From positions 1 to 12,500 of the forward strand of contig JABUQX010032513.1 in NCBI GenBank assembly GCA_015478945.1: a stretch of 12,500 nucleotides of DNA. The letters run 5' to 3'. This document shows, one piece after another, positions 1 to 10,377 of this stretch. Below the pieces are notes generated by a model, which saw only the letters and a list, made by a program, of their open reading frames with translations, made no database searches and was not told the DNA's origin. Position 1 is the stretch's first letter. Every line of letters begins with the position of its first letter. Source of the stretch: Trachelipus rathkii. Its lineage: Eukaryota; Arthropoda; Malacostraca; Isopoda; Trachelipodidae. Both the position numbers and the translations under genes were made by a program.

Positions 1-420
1 ACTAGGTTAAGCGCACCATGGATGGGACGCCACCCCCTCCCTAAAAACCGAAATGTTAATAGAAGGTTGAAATTTAGAGAAAGGATTCGGAGTCGGATTT
101 CTGGAAAAAGAAGGGATAGGAATCAGAGGAGTTGCAACGGCACCGTGCTGGAGCCGGTGCGGTGAACAAGTTAATAAAATTCGTTTATACTACCTATATC
201 ATTAATGTTGTTCACATAGCAGATTCTGTTCTATGCTGTACATATCGTCAATTGGCATTGCATCTTGCAAAGATAACTGCCGTCCGTTTCTAGAATTGTG
301 AAGAATGAAACAGGTCATTTTATAGTTAAAATTTCATTGTTCTTTTTATAAACGGTTAACTAATATAGATGTATTTCTCTGCCTAAGTTGGTAGAGACAT
401 GCATTGTGTTGTGCTTTGTT
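1..420 (+). other. Outer end of left arm, no gene seen
   Basis: This is moderate-GC, non-tandem sequence unlike the AT-rich interior. It mirrors 11480-11886 closely, with small differences roughly every 10-20 nt (for example cggagtcggattt at 89-101 against its partner, which reads cggaggcgtgatt). It contains a C-rich tract at 30-41 and an imperfect dyad around gcaccgtgc (140-148), which is one G short of the perfect palindrome in the right arm. No ORF, tRNA or promoter could be supported. It is the best candidate for an element terminus, since it is the only complex sequence at the arm's outside. Confidence 0.7.
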
Positions 421-609
421 TTTTTATGTTTTTTAGTCGTGATCATTTATACATTAGTATCGGAAAAATCATATTTTTAGTTTAATTTTTTTTTCTAACT
501 TATTGTTTTTATTTTACATTTGTGTATTTGAACCGAAAAATTGTTTTTCTTTTTCTATTTATATTTTACATTGAATTTATGTTTCAATTTTCCAACTTTT
601 TTTTTCTTT

Positions 610-642
<33 letters not shown>

Positions 643-835
643 TATTATTTTATCGTTTATACTTTGGTGTTTAGGCATTCAAAAAAAGGAAGATCTTCCG
701 ATTTTTTTATTTTTGTTTATTTTACTATTATTTTTTTATTTATTTATTTATTTATTTTTTTTTTATTTAAACTTCTATGTTTTAACGAATAGGTTATAAG
801 TTTAATTATTTGTTTTATTTATTATAGAAAATTCG
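421..835 (+). repeat. T-rich low-complexity block with T28
   Basis: This is mostly T with short A interruptions. It includes an uninterrupted T28 (611-638) and a (TTTA)n run at about 736-756. It pairs with the A-rich block 11140-11480; the shared landmark is the cgtttatactttggtgttt segment at 653-671 against aaacacaaagtataaacg on the right. Any open frame here encodes only runs of Phe, Leu and Ile and is a composition artefact. Confidence 0.9.
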
Positions 836-1612
836 TTCAATTTTGTTTTTTTTTTTTTTAACATTTTGAAGTACTAAAAAATTTAAACTTTTTATATTTA
901 ATAATTTAACAATTTGTTATTTTACATGTCCTTACAAAGCAGTAAATGCAGTAAAATCAAGACTTGCCCTCCATAACGGCTCCGCGCCTATCCTTCCATG
1001 ATACCTACTTGTCTATGATCACATTGATTTCAAAGTCATATTTTGTATATAATATAACACAACTTTTATTTATTTTTTGTGTTGTTTCTAACCCATTTTG
1101 TTTTTCACCATCAAAGAAAGTTTTATTCTTTGTATGTTTATAATACTTTAAGTAAAACATTTGCATTTTTTGCATACTTAAGCCAGTGAAAGTCATTAAA
1201 TCAAGTAATCAGGTAAACCAGTAAATCAGTAAATCAGATAATCAAAACACCATGCCAAAGCCCTCCTAACCTTCCATGATCTATTGATCTATTGATCTAT
1301 TGATCTATTGATTCAAGTCATATTTTGTATAATATAACACAAAACTTTTATTTATTTTTGTTTTGTTTCTTTAAACATTTTGTTTTTACTAAAAAATTAT
1401 TCTTTTTATGTTTATAACTTAAAAAATTTGCATTTTTACATACCCTAAAGCAGTAAATCAGTAAATCAGAAATCAAATTACCTTCCTATCCTTCCATGAT
1501 CTATTGATCTATTGATCTATTGATCTATTGATCTATTGATTCAAGTCATATTTTCTATTAAAATTGTTATGTTTTACATACCCTAAAGCAGTAAATCAGT
1601 AAAACAGTAAAT

Positions 1613-1645
1613 CAAACTGCCTTACAGCCACCCTCCTACCCTTCC
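1613..1645 (+). repeat. Unit linker with exact mirror partner (33 nt)
   Basis: This linker contains the private variant GCCTTACAGCC followed by the common 15-mer CCCTCCTACCCTTCC (1631-1645). It is exactly complementary to 10345-10377. Confidence 0.9.
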
Positions 1646-2058
1646 ATGATCTATTGATCTATTGACCTATTGAGCTATTGATCTATTGATTCAAGTCATA
1701 TTTTGTATAACATAACACAAAAACTTTTATTTATTTTGTTTTGTTTTCTTTAAACATTATGTTTTTACTATAAAAATTTATTTATTTTGTTTTATTTTTA
1801 CTATAAAAATTTATTTATTTTGTTTTATTTGCTTTAAGCATTTTGTTTTTACTAAAAACTTTATTCTTTTTATGTTTATAACTTAAAAAATTTGCATTTT
1901 TACATACCCTAAAGCAGTAAATCAGTAAATCAGTAATCAATAATTAACCTACCATCCAGTCCGATCATGATCTATTGATCTATTGATTAAAGTCATTTTT
2001 TATTAAGATTGTTATGTTTTACATACCCTAAAGCAGTAAAATCAGTAAAACAGTAAAT

Positions 2059-2091
2059 CAAACTGTCTTCCAGCCACCCTCCTACCCTTCC
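2059..2091 (+). repeat. Unit linker with near-exact mirror partner
   Basis: This linker carries the private variant GTCTTCCAGCC, unlike GCCTTACAGCC in the unit at 1613, followed by CCCTCCTACCCTTCC (2077-2091). Its partner 9891-9924 is complementary with only one extra T. Confidence 0.88.
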
Positions 2092-4460
2092 ATGATCTAT
2101 GATCTATTGATCTAATTGATCTATGATTCAAGTCATATTTTGTATATATATAACACACAACCTTTATTTCTTTTTGTTTGGTTTATTCTTAAACATTATG
2201 GTTTTACTATTAAATTTTATTTAATTTTGTTTTATTTGCTTTAAAACATTTTTGTTTTTTACTAAATTACTGTCACTTTATACATAACCTTAAATGCCGT
2301 AACATCAGTAAATCAGTAAAATCAGAACTGCCCTCCATAACCTCCTGCCCTTCCATGATCTATTGATATCTATATGATCTATTGATCTAATTGATCAAGT
2401 CATATTTTGTAATAATATAACACAATCTTTTATTATTATTTGTTTTGTTTTCTTTAAACAGTTTGTTTTTATTTTTACTAAAACTTTATTCTTTTTATGT
2501 TTATAATTAAAAAAAAATTTGCATTTTTTACTACTTAAAGCAGAGTAAATCATTAAAAATCATTAATCAAAGTAAAACAGTAAATCAGTAAATCAGTATA
2601 ATCAAAACTATCATTCCAACACCCCTCCTACTATCCCACCATATCTATTGATCTATTGACCTATTGGTCCTATGTTCTATTGATCTATTGATTCAAGTCA
2701 TATTTTGTTAACATAACATTTTATTTATTTTTTGTTTTGTTTTCTTTAATCCATTATGTTTTACTATAAAATTTTCTTTATTTTGTTTTATTTTTTACTA
2801 TAAAAATTTATTTATTTTTGTTTTAAATTTGCTTTAAACATTTTGTTTTTTACTAAAAAATTTATTCCTTTTTAGTGTTTATAACTTAAAAAATTTCATT
2901 TTTACATCCTTAAAGCATTAAATCAGTAAATCAGTAAATCAAACTGAACTCCCCTACCCTCCTACCTTTCCATAATCTTTAACTATTGATCTATTGATCC
3001 TATTGATCCTCTGATTCAAGTCGATCTTTTGTATAACATAACACAAAAACTTTTATTTATTTTGTTTTGTTTTCTTTAAACATTTTGTTTTTTACTAAAA
3101 AATTTATTCTTTCTATGTTTATAATTAAAAAAATTTGCATTTTTACATACCTTAAAAGCAGTAAATCAGTCATCAATAAATACCCTAAAGCAGTAAAATC
3201 AGTAAATCAATAAATCAAACTATCATCCAACTACCCTCCTACGCTTCCATGATCTATTGATCCTATTGACCTATTGATCTATTGTACTATTGATCTATTG
3301 ATTCAATCAATATTTGTATAACATAACACAAAAACTTTATTTTATTTTGTTTTGTTTTTCTTTAAACATTATGTTTTTTACTAATAAAAATTTATTTATT
3401 TGTTTAAGTTTTTACTAAAAAAAATTATTATTTGTTTTATTTGCTTAAATTATTTTTGTTTTTACTAAAAGAATTTATTCTTTTATGTTTATAACTTAAA
3501 AATTTTGCATTTTTACTTAAAAAATTTGCATTTTTAACAACCTTAAAGCAGTAAAATCAGTAATCAGTAAATCAAACTGCCCTCCATAGCCTCCCCCTTC
3601 CAGAATCTATTGATCTATTGATCATTGATCTAATTGATCTATTGATTCAAGTCATATTTTGTATAATATAAACACAAAACTGTTATTCTTTTTGTTTTCT
3701 TTAACATTTTGTTTTTACTACAAAATTAATTTCTTTTTTATGTTTATAACTTGAAAAAATTGCATTTTTTACATACCTTAAAGCAGTAATCAGTAAATCA
3801 GTAAACAGTAAATAGGTAAATCAGTAAATCAGTAAATCCAAACTATCATGCCACTAATCCTAGCTACCCTTCCCATGATCTATTGATCTAATTGACCTAT
3901 TGAGCTATTGATCTATTGATCTATTGATTCAAGTCATATTTTGTATAACATAACACAAAAACTTTTTATTTTTGTTTTTTTTCTTTAAACATTATGTTTT
4001 TACTATAAAATTTATTTATTTTGTTTTATTTTTACTATAAAAATTTATTTATTTTGTTTTATTTGCTTTGAACATTTTGTTTTTACTAAAAAATTTATTC
4101 TTTTTTGTTTACTTAAAATTTTGCATTTTTACATACCCCTAAAGCAGTTAAGTCAGTAAATCCCAGTAAATCAAACTAGCCCGCCTTCCACCCTACCTAC
4201 CCATTCGGATCTATTTGATCTATTGATCTATTGATCTATTGATTTCAGTCATATTTTGTATACATAACAAAAACTTTATTTTATTTGTTTAATAGCTTAA
4301 ACATTTGTTTTTACTAAAAAAATTATTTATTTTGTTTTATTTGCTTTAAAACATTTTGTTTTTACTAAAAAATTTAAACTTTTTATGTTTATAACTTAAA
4401 AAAATTAGCATTTTTACATACCTTAAAGCAGTAAATCAGTAAATCAGTAAAGCAGTAAAT

Positions 4461-4497
4461 CAAACTACCCATTCCACCCACCTACCCATCCATGATC
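4461..4497 (+). repeat. Unit linker with exact mirror partner (37 nt)
   Basis: This C-rich linker between a CAGTAAAT run and a GATCTATT run contains attccacccacctaccc. It is identical over 37 nt to the reverse complement of 7476-7512. No other unit shares its CCCACCTACCCATCC spelling, so it marks this unit pair specifically. Confidence 0.9.
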
Positions 4498-4596
4498 TAT
4501 TGATCTAATTGATCTATGATTCAAATCTATTTTGTATAACATAACTACAAAAACTTTTATTTATTTTGTTTTGTTTTCTTTAAACATTTTGTTTTT

Positions 4597-4662
4597 ACTA
4601 TAAAAATTTATTTATTTTGTTTTATTTTTACTATAAAAATTTATTTATTTTGTTTTATTTGC
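4597..4662 (+). repeat. Doubled 33-nt AT-rich module (example)
   Basis: The phrase actataaaaatttatttatt recurs at 4597 and 4630, a period of 33 nt. The same doubling occurs in the units at about 1760-1830, 2765-2830, 3375-3440 and 3995-4060. Other units have one copy (about 2200 and 4315) or none. The mirrored right-arm units have the same copy numbers. Confidence 0.88.
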
Positions 4663-5074
4663 TTTAAACATTTTGTTTTTACTAAAAAATTTATTCTTTT
4701 TATGTTTATAACTTAAAATTTTTGCATTTTTACATACCTTAAAGCAGTAACAGTAAATCAGTATAATCAAACTTGCCATCCCTACCTTCGTTGAATCCAA
4801 TTGATCTAATTGATCTTTGATCTATTGATCATTGATCTATTGATCTATTGTATAACATAACTCAAAAACTTTTATTTATTTGTTTATAACTTAAAATATT
4901 TGCATTTTTACGTACCCTTAAGCAGTTAAATTCAGTAAATCAGTAAAATCAAACCATCCACACTCCTAACCTTCCATGATCTATTGTCTATTTAGCTATT
5001 GATCTATTGATCATTGATTCATGTCATATTATAATTATCTTTTGTATAAAAACATAAAAATAAATTCTTTGCTA

Positions 5075-5408
<334 letters not shown>

Positions 5409-5640
5409 AAATGAAAATATACAACACTTTTGCAATCATATCGTCATAAACATTATTAATGTTAATTTTTGCATTAACATTGTAATATTGAAAACTAAAC
5501 AAAAAATACATATCATCCTTTAACCTAACTGACATAACAGCTATGTCGTTAACAATGGTAACTAAAATTAAAAGGTTTCAACTACCAGCAGATAGACGGC
5601 ATAGCAATCCAAATTTGATAGTCTCCATTTTCACAATCAA
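5409..5640 (+). other. Non-repetitive inner segment, left; no gene seen
   Basis: About 230 nt of non-tandem sequence between the TTG and TTA blocks. It pairs with 6345-6571 through gcattaacattgtaatattg (5471-5490) and gacggcatagcaatc (5595-5609). No ORF or RNA gene was recognised. Confidence 0.75.
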
Positions 5641-5644
5641 AATC

Positions 5645-5840
5645 TTATTTATTATTTTATTTATTATTAGTATTATTATTAATTAAAATTATTATTATTA
5701 ATTTTTATTAAAATATAATTCATTATTATTATTATTATTATTATTATATTATCTATTAATTATATTATATTATTATTTTATTATCATTATTAATTATTAT
5801 TATATATATTATTATTTAATTAATTATTATTATTATAATC
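5645..5840 (+). repeat. (TTA)n microsatellite block, left
   Basis: ATT/TTA trinucleotide runs with interruptions, the longest near 5720-5746. It pairs with the AAT block at 6156-6340; interruption patterns are only loosely mirrored, as expected for slippage-prone sequence. Confidence 0.92.
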
Positions 5841-5894
5841 ACTATATATGTTTTATGAACCAATAACAAAACCCTAACATCATCGTAATCCATA

Positions 5895-5939
5895 TACACA
5901 CACGCACACAACACACACACACAGCTCACCACACACACA
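5895..5939 (+). repeat. (CA)n tract, left
   Basis: About 45 nt of CA dinucleotides with interruptions (cgca, agctcacc). It pairs with the TG tract at 6065-6118. Confidence 0.93.
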
Positions 5940-6070
5940 ATATTTTATAGAAACACTTTACTTAATACATTAGCCATGCAATCATAGAAATAACAGGTAT
6001 GTGATCAGTAAGTTAGTACGATGCATTGCATGGCTAATGTATTCAGTAAAGTGTCTATAATTATTGTGTG
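5940..6070. repeat. Innermost hairpin stem of the palindrome
   Basis: About 45 nt on each side of the spacer are complementary. An 18-nt perfect core (5964-5981 with 6026-6043) is followed outward by near-perfect pairing through the aaacacttta / taaagtgt segment, then by the (CA)n and (TG)n tracts. As single-stranded DNA or RNA this would nucleate a very stable hairpin, extendable to nearly 6 kb of imperfect stem. Confidence 0.85.
5986..6020. other. Central spacer (loop) of the palindrome
   Basis: These 35 nt lie between the last left-arm bases (tagccatgcaatcat, 5971-5985) and the first right-arm bases (atgcattgcatggcta, 6021-6036). The spacer is not self-complementary apart from a central TGATCA at 6002-6007. 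It does not resemble the PacBio SMRTbell hairpin adapter as I know it: there is no run of TCTC or TCC repeats. A short asymmetric spacer fits a natural palindrome centre and also a foldback read with a small single-stranded loop. Confidence 0.8.
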
Positions 6071-6118
6071 TGTGTGTGAGTGTGTATGTGTGTGTGTAGT
6101 GTGTGTATATACGTGTGT
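6065..6118 (-). repeat. (TG)n tract, right
   Basis: About 54 nt of TG dinucleotides interrupted by GAG, TAT and TAG. It is the mirror of the left (CA)n tract, about 9 nt longer, with interruptions at different positions. Confidence 0.93.
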
Positions 6119-6155
6119 TTAATGTTTCTTTTGCTCATAAAACATATATAGTTGG

Positions 6156-6246
6156 AATAATAATAATAATAATAATAACTAATAATAATAATAATAATAA
6201 TGAATAATAATAATGATAATAAAAATAATAAATACATAAATAATAG

Positions 6247-6277
<31 letters not shown>

Positions 6278-6340
6278 ATAATAATATATAATAATAATAT
6301 CGATAATAAAATAAAATAATAAAAATAATAATAATGAGGA
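6156..6340 (-). repeat. (AAT)n microsatellite block, right
   Basis: AAT/ATA runs at 6156-6210, 6250-6280 and 6285-6335 with short interruptions. The flanking aaaacatatata segment (about 6139-6150) pairs with tatatatgtttt near 5843-5854 on the left. Confidence 0.92.
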
Positions 6341-6344
6341 AAAG

Positions 6345-6571
6345 TAACACATAAAGTTTGAGATTGCTATGCCGTCTTCTGCTGGTAAGTTGAAAATTTT
6401 AATTTTAGTTACCTTGTTAACGAATTCTACCTTTTATTTTAGTTCAGTATTTTTAGTTTAGTTTTCAATATTACAATGTTAATGCAACTTAAAATCAAAT
6501 ATATTTGTAAAGATATATTGAAAAAGTTTTGTAACATTTTCTTTGAAGATTGAACGAATGATATATTTAAG
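6345..6571 (-). other. Non-repetitive inner segment, right; no gene seen
   Basis: This is the mirror of 5409-5640. It includes gattgctatgccgtc (6362-6376), exactly complementary to 5595-5609. Near the CAA block it has roughly 20-25 nt with no clear left counterpart (about 6545-6570), which is one of the larger differences between the arms. Confidence 0.75.
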
Positions 6572-6865
6572 ACAACAACAACAACAACAACAATCAACAA
6601 CAACAACAAACAACAGCAACAACAACCAACAACAACAACAACAACAACACACAACACAACAACAACAACAAAACAACAAAAACAACAACAACAACATCAC
6701 AACAACAACACAACAGCAACACAAACGTAACATTTAACGGACAACAACATCAACAAGTAACTGCAATAAATGGCAGCAACAAACGCTATCATTTTAACAA
6801 CAACAACATCCACTAACTCGAACAAAAATGCAACACAAACACGCGACATTTTCAACAAAGCAATA
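6572..6865 (-). repeat. (CAA)n microsatellite block, right
   Basis: This is the mirror of the left (TTG)n block but far more interrupted: the longest pure runs are only about seven CAA units, broken by CAT, CAG and single-base changes. The block's outer half (6740-6865) pairs with 5075-5180. A 64-codon frame reading poly-Gln/Asn/Thr at 6543-6737 is a product of the repeat, not a supported gene. Confidence 0.9.
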
Positions 6866-7309
6866 GCTATAGCAAAAGAATTTTATTTTTTGTTTTATGT
6901 TATACACAAAAGATACTTATAATATGATCATGAATCAATAGATCAAATAGATCAATAGCCTCAATAGAACAATATAGATCAAGGAAAAGGTTCAAGGTAG
7001 GAGTAGTTTGGATGTTAGTTTGGATTTACTGATTTACTGAATTTACTGCTTCTTTAAGGTACGTAAAAATGCAAATTTTTAAGTTATAACAAAATAAATA
7101 AAAGGTTTTTGAGATATGTTATACAAAATATGACTTGAATCAATAGATCAATAGTCAATAGATCAATAGATCAATGGATCACGAATGGGTAGGATGGCAG
7201 TTTGATTTACTGATTTACTGATTTACTGCTTTAAGGTATGTAAAAATGCAAAATTTTTAAGTTATAAACATAAAAAGAATAAATTTTTTAGTAAAAACAA
7301 AATGTTTAA

Positions 7310-7380
7310 AGCAAATAAAACAAAATAAATAAATTTTTATAGTAAAAATAAAACAAAATAAATAAATTTTTATAGTAAAA
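7310..7380 (-). repeat. Doubled 33-nt module in right arm (example)
   Basis: The phrase acaaaataaataaattttta occurs twice in succession, mirroring the doubled module at 4597-4662. Similar doublings lie at about 7918-7980, 8530-8600, 9165-9225 and 10165-10225. Confidence 0.88.
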
Positions 7381-7475
7381 ACAAAATGTTTAAAGAAAAC
7401 AAAACAAAATAAATAAAAGTTTTTGTGTTATGTTATACAAAATATGATTTGAATCAATAGATCAATAGATCAATA

Positions 7476-7512
7476 GATCATGGATGGGTAGGTGGGTGGA
7501 ATGGGTAGTTTG
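7476..7512 (-). repeat. Unit linker, exact partner of 4461-4497
   Basis: This is the G-rich linker containing gggtaggtgggtggaatggg. Its 37-nt exact complementarity to the left arm sits at the expected mirrored unit (third from the centre on both sides). Confidence 0.9.
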
Positions 7513-8971
7513 ATTTACTGCTTTACTGATTTACTGATTTACTGCTTTAAGGTATGTAAAAATGCTAATTTTTTTAAGTTATAAACATAAAAAGAATAAA
7601 TTTTTTAGTAAAAACAAAATGTTTTAAAGCAAATAAAACAAAATAAATAAATTTTTATAGTAAAAACATAATGTTTAAAGAAACAAAACAAAATAAATAA
7701 AAGTTTTTGTGTTATGTTATACAAAATATGACTTGAATCAATAGATCAATAGATCAATAGATCAATAGATCACGAATGGGTAGGAGGGTGGAATGGGTAG
7801 TTTGATTTACTGATTTACTGATTTACTGCTTTAGGGTATGTAAAAATGCAAAATTTTTAAGTTATAAACATAAAAAGATTAAATTTTTTTAGTAAAAACA
7901 AAATGTTTAAAGAAAAAAAAACAAAATAAATAAATTTTTATAGTAAAAATAAAACAAAATAAATAAATTTTATAGTAAAAACATAATGTTTAAAGAAAAC
8001 AAAACAATAAATAAAAGTTTTTGTGATGTTTCTCGAAATATTACTTGAATCGATAGAATCAATAGATCAATAGCTCAATAGGTCAATAGATCCATAGATT
8101 CATGGAAGGGTATAGTGGGGAGGGGTTGCTGGTTTAAATTTACTGATTTACTGATTTACTGATATACTGGTTTACTGATTTACTGATTTACTGCTTTAAG
8201 GTATGTAAAAATGCAATTTTTTTTAAGTTATAAACATAAAAAGAATAAATTTTTTTAGTAAAACAAAATGTTTAAAGAAAACAAACAAAAATAAATAACA
8301 AGTTTTGTGGTAATATTTATCAAATATATTGACTTGAATCAATTAGATAATAGATCAATAGATCATGGAAGGGTAGAGGGTAATTGGAGGCCAGTTTGAT
8401 TTACTGATTTACTGATTTACTGGGTCTTAAAGGTATGTAAAATGCAAATTTTTTAGTAAAAATGCAAAAATTTTTAGTTATAACATAAAAAGAATAAATT
8501 TTTAGTAAAAACAAAATGTTTTAAAGCAAATAAACAAAACTAAAATAAATTTTTATATAGTAAAAAAAATAAAACAAAATAAATAAATTTTATAGTAAAA
8601 ACATAATGTTTAAAGAAAACAAAACAAAATAAATAAAAGTTTTTTGTGTTATGTTATACAAAAATATGACTTGAATCAATAGATCAATAGATCAATAGAT
8701 CAATAGGTCAATAGATCAATAGATCATGGAAGGGTAGGAGGGTAGTTGAATGATAGTTTTTAAATAATGATTTACTAAATTTACTCTATTCATTTTCTAC
8801 AGTTTGATTTACAAATTTACTGATTTACTGCTTTAGGGTATGTAAAAATGCAAAATTTTTTTAAGTTATAAACATAAAAAGAATAAATTTTTTAGTAAAA
8901 AACGAAAAGTTTAAAGAAACAAAACAAAAATAAATAAAAGTTTTTGTTATATTATACAAAATATGACTTGA

Positions 8972-9072
8972 ATCAATAGATCAATAGATCAATAGATCAA
9001 TAGATCAATAGATCATGGAAGGGTAGGAGGGTTTGGAGGGCAGTTTGTTTTACTGATTTACTGATTTACTGC
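8972..9072. repeat. Clean example of nested unit hairpin
   Basis: This is the clearest unit core. About 5.5 copies of ATCAATAG-type 8-mers (8972-9015) are followed by a G-rich loop (9016-9047, including GGAAGGGTAGGAGGG at 9017-9031) and about three copies of TTTACTGA (9048-9072). The two 8-mer families pair in antiparallel with about six Watson-Crick pairs, one wobble and one mismatch per 8 nt, so the core can fold into an imperfect stem-loop. Confidence 0.7.
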
Positions 9073-9890
9073 TTTAAGGTATGTAAAAATGCAAATTTTT
9101 TAAAGTTATAAACATAAAAAGAATAAATTTTTTAGTAAAAACAAAATGTTTAAAGCAAATAAAACAAAATAAATAAATTTTTATAGTAAAAATAAAACAA
9201 AATAAATAAATTTTTATAGTAAAAACATAATGTTTAAAGAAAACAAAACAAAATAAATAAAAGTTTTTGTGTTATGTTATACAAAATATGACTTGAATCA
9301 ATAGATTCATAGAAAATAGCATCAAAAGGTCCAATAGATCATAGACATGGAATGGTAGGAGGGTAAGTTGGATGATAGTTTTGAATTTACTGATTTACTG
9401 ATTTACTGCTTTAAAAACTGATTTACTGATTTACTGATTTACTGCTTTAAGGTATGTAAAAATGCAAATTTTTTTTTAAGTTATAAACATAAAAAGAATA
9501 AATTTTTAGTAAAAACAAAATGTTTAAAGAAACAAAACAAAAATAAATAAAAGTATTGTGTTATATTATAAAAAAATATGACTTGAATCAATATGATCAA
9601 TAGATCAATTAGATCAATAGATCATGGAAGGGTAGGAGGGTATGGAGGGCAGTTTGATTTACTGATTTACTGATTTACTTTACTGCTTTAAGGTATGTAA
9701 AAAATGCAAATTTTTTTAGTACAAAACAAAATGTATTAAAGCCAGTAAATCTAACATAAAAATATAGGGTTATAGTATAAACATAATGTTTAAAGAAACA
9801 AAACAGAAAATAAATAAAGGTTTTGTTGTTTATATTATACAAATATGACTTGAATCAATAGATCAATAGATCAATAGATCAATAGATCCT

Positions 9891-9924
9891 GGAAGGGTAG
9901 GAGGGTGGCTGGAAGACAGTTTTG
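9891..9924 (-). repeat. Unit linker, partner of 2059-2091
   Basis: It starts with the 15-mer GGAAGGGTAGGAGGG, then TGGCTGGAAGAC. It differs from the left partner by one homopolymer T. Confidence 0.88.
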
Positions 9925-10344
9925 ATTTAACTGTTTTACTGATTTACTGCTTTAGGGTATGTAAAACATAACAATTTTAATAGAAAATATGACTTTAATC
10001 AATAGATCAATAGATCAATAGATCATGGAAGGATAGAAAGGTAATTTGATTACTGATTTACTGTTTTAAACTGCTTTTAGGGTCAGTAAAAAAATGCAAA
10101 TTTTTTTAAGTTATAAAAAAAAGAATAAAGTTTTTAGTAAAAACAAAATGCTTAAAGCAAATAAAACAAAATAAATAAATTTTTATAGTAAAAATAAAAC
10201 AAAATAAATAAATTTTTATAGTAAAAACATAATGTTTAAAGAAAACAAAACAAAATAAATAAAAGTTTTTGTGTTATGTTATACAAAATATGACTTGAAT
10301 CAATAGATCAATAGGTCAATAGGTCAATAGATCAAATAGATCAT

Positions 10345-10377
10345 GGAAGGGTAGGAGGGTGGCTGTAAGGCAGTTTG
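10345..10377 (-). repeat. Unit linker, exact partner of 1613-1645
   Basis: It begins with the common 15-mer GGAAGGGTAGGAGGG, then carries the private variant GGCTGTAAGGC shared only with its left partner. Confidence 0.9.

Larger units (their letters stand above)
836..5045 (+). repeat. Left 16-unit complex tandem array
   Basis: Units are recognised by a run of GATCTATT 8-mers followed by TCAAGTCATATTTTGTA. These runs lie at about 1000, 1276, 1494, 1646, 1966, 2091, 2354, 2641, 2972, 3248, 3606, 3877, 4207, 4493, 4795 and 4975. Most units are 260-360 nt; short ones of 125-220 nt start at about 1276, 1494, 1966 and 4795. Unit order: CAGTAAAT run, C-rich linker, GATCTATT run, TCAAGTCATATTTTGTATAA, tttatttattttgttttg, zero to two 33-nt modules, tttgcatttttacatac, then ctaaag into the next unit. 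The first unit (836-1030) is degenerate and merges outward into the T-rich block. Many single-base indels interrupt the left copies. I do not recognise this repeat family. Confidence 0.93.

Noticed and set aside
85..165. Transposon-like terminal motifs (ggagtcgga and gcaccggtgc patterns)
   Set aside because: They loosely recall subterminal repeats of some hAT-type elements, but there is no clear terminal inverted repeat of that kind, no target-site duplication and no transposase, so no family is claimed.
541..792. Open frame of 83 codons in the T-rich block
   Set aside because: It encodes almost only Phe, Leu, Ile and Tyr because the DNA is poly-T. It has no domain, and the mirrored A-rich block shows it is a repeat product.
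1005..1196. Minus-strand open frame of 63 codons
   Set aside because: It lies across the first, degenerate unit of the tandem array. Other units do not keep the frame, and no motif is visible.
1201..1245. Telomere-type repeat in the CAGTAAAT runs
   Set aside because: The 8-mer lacks the G-rich strand typical of telomeres, occurs only in short internal runs and alternates with other sequence.
1276..5040. CRISPR-like regular repeats with varying linkers
   Set aside because: The short repeats are 8-nt tandem runs, spacing is irregular, linkers are homologous to each other rather than unique, no cas genes are present, and the context is eukaryotic.
5986..6020. Sequencing hairpin adapter left in the centre
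   Set aside because: The 35-nt spacer does not look like the PacBio SMRTbell adapter. This does not exclude a foldback chimera formed without an adapter.
6135..6350. Minus-strand open frame rich in Ile, Tyr and Leu
   Set aside because: It is a translation of the (AAT)n tract in reverse; low complexity, no domain.
6439..6737. Overlapping frames on both strands with poly-Cys/Val/Leu or poly-Gln/Asn/Thr
   Set aside because: Three frames through the same (CAA)n block, in both directions, are all open because the repeat lacks stops. The poly-Gln frame has no non-repeat domain and its mirrored left copy does not keep it.
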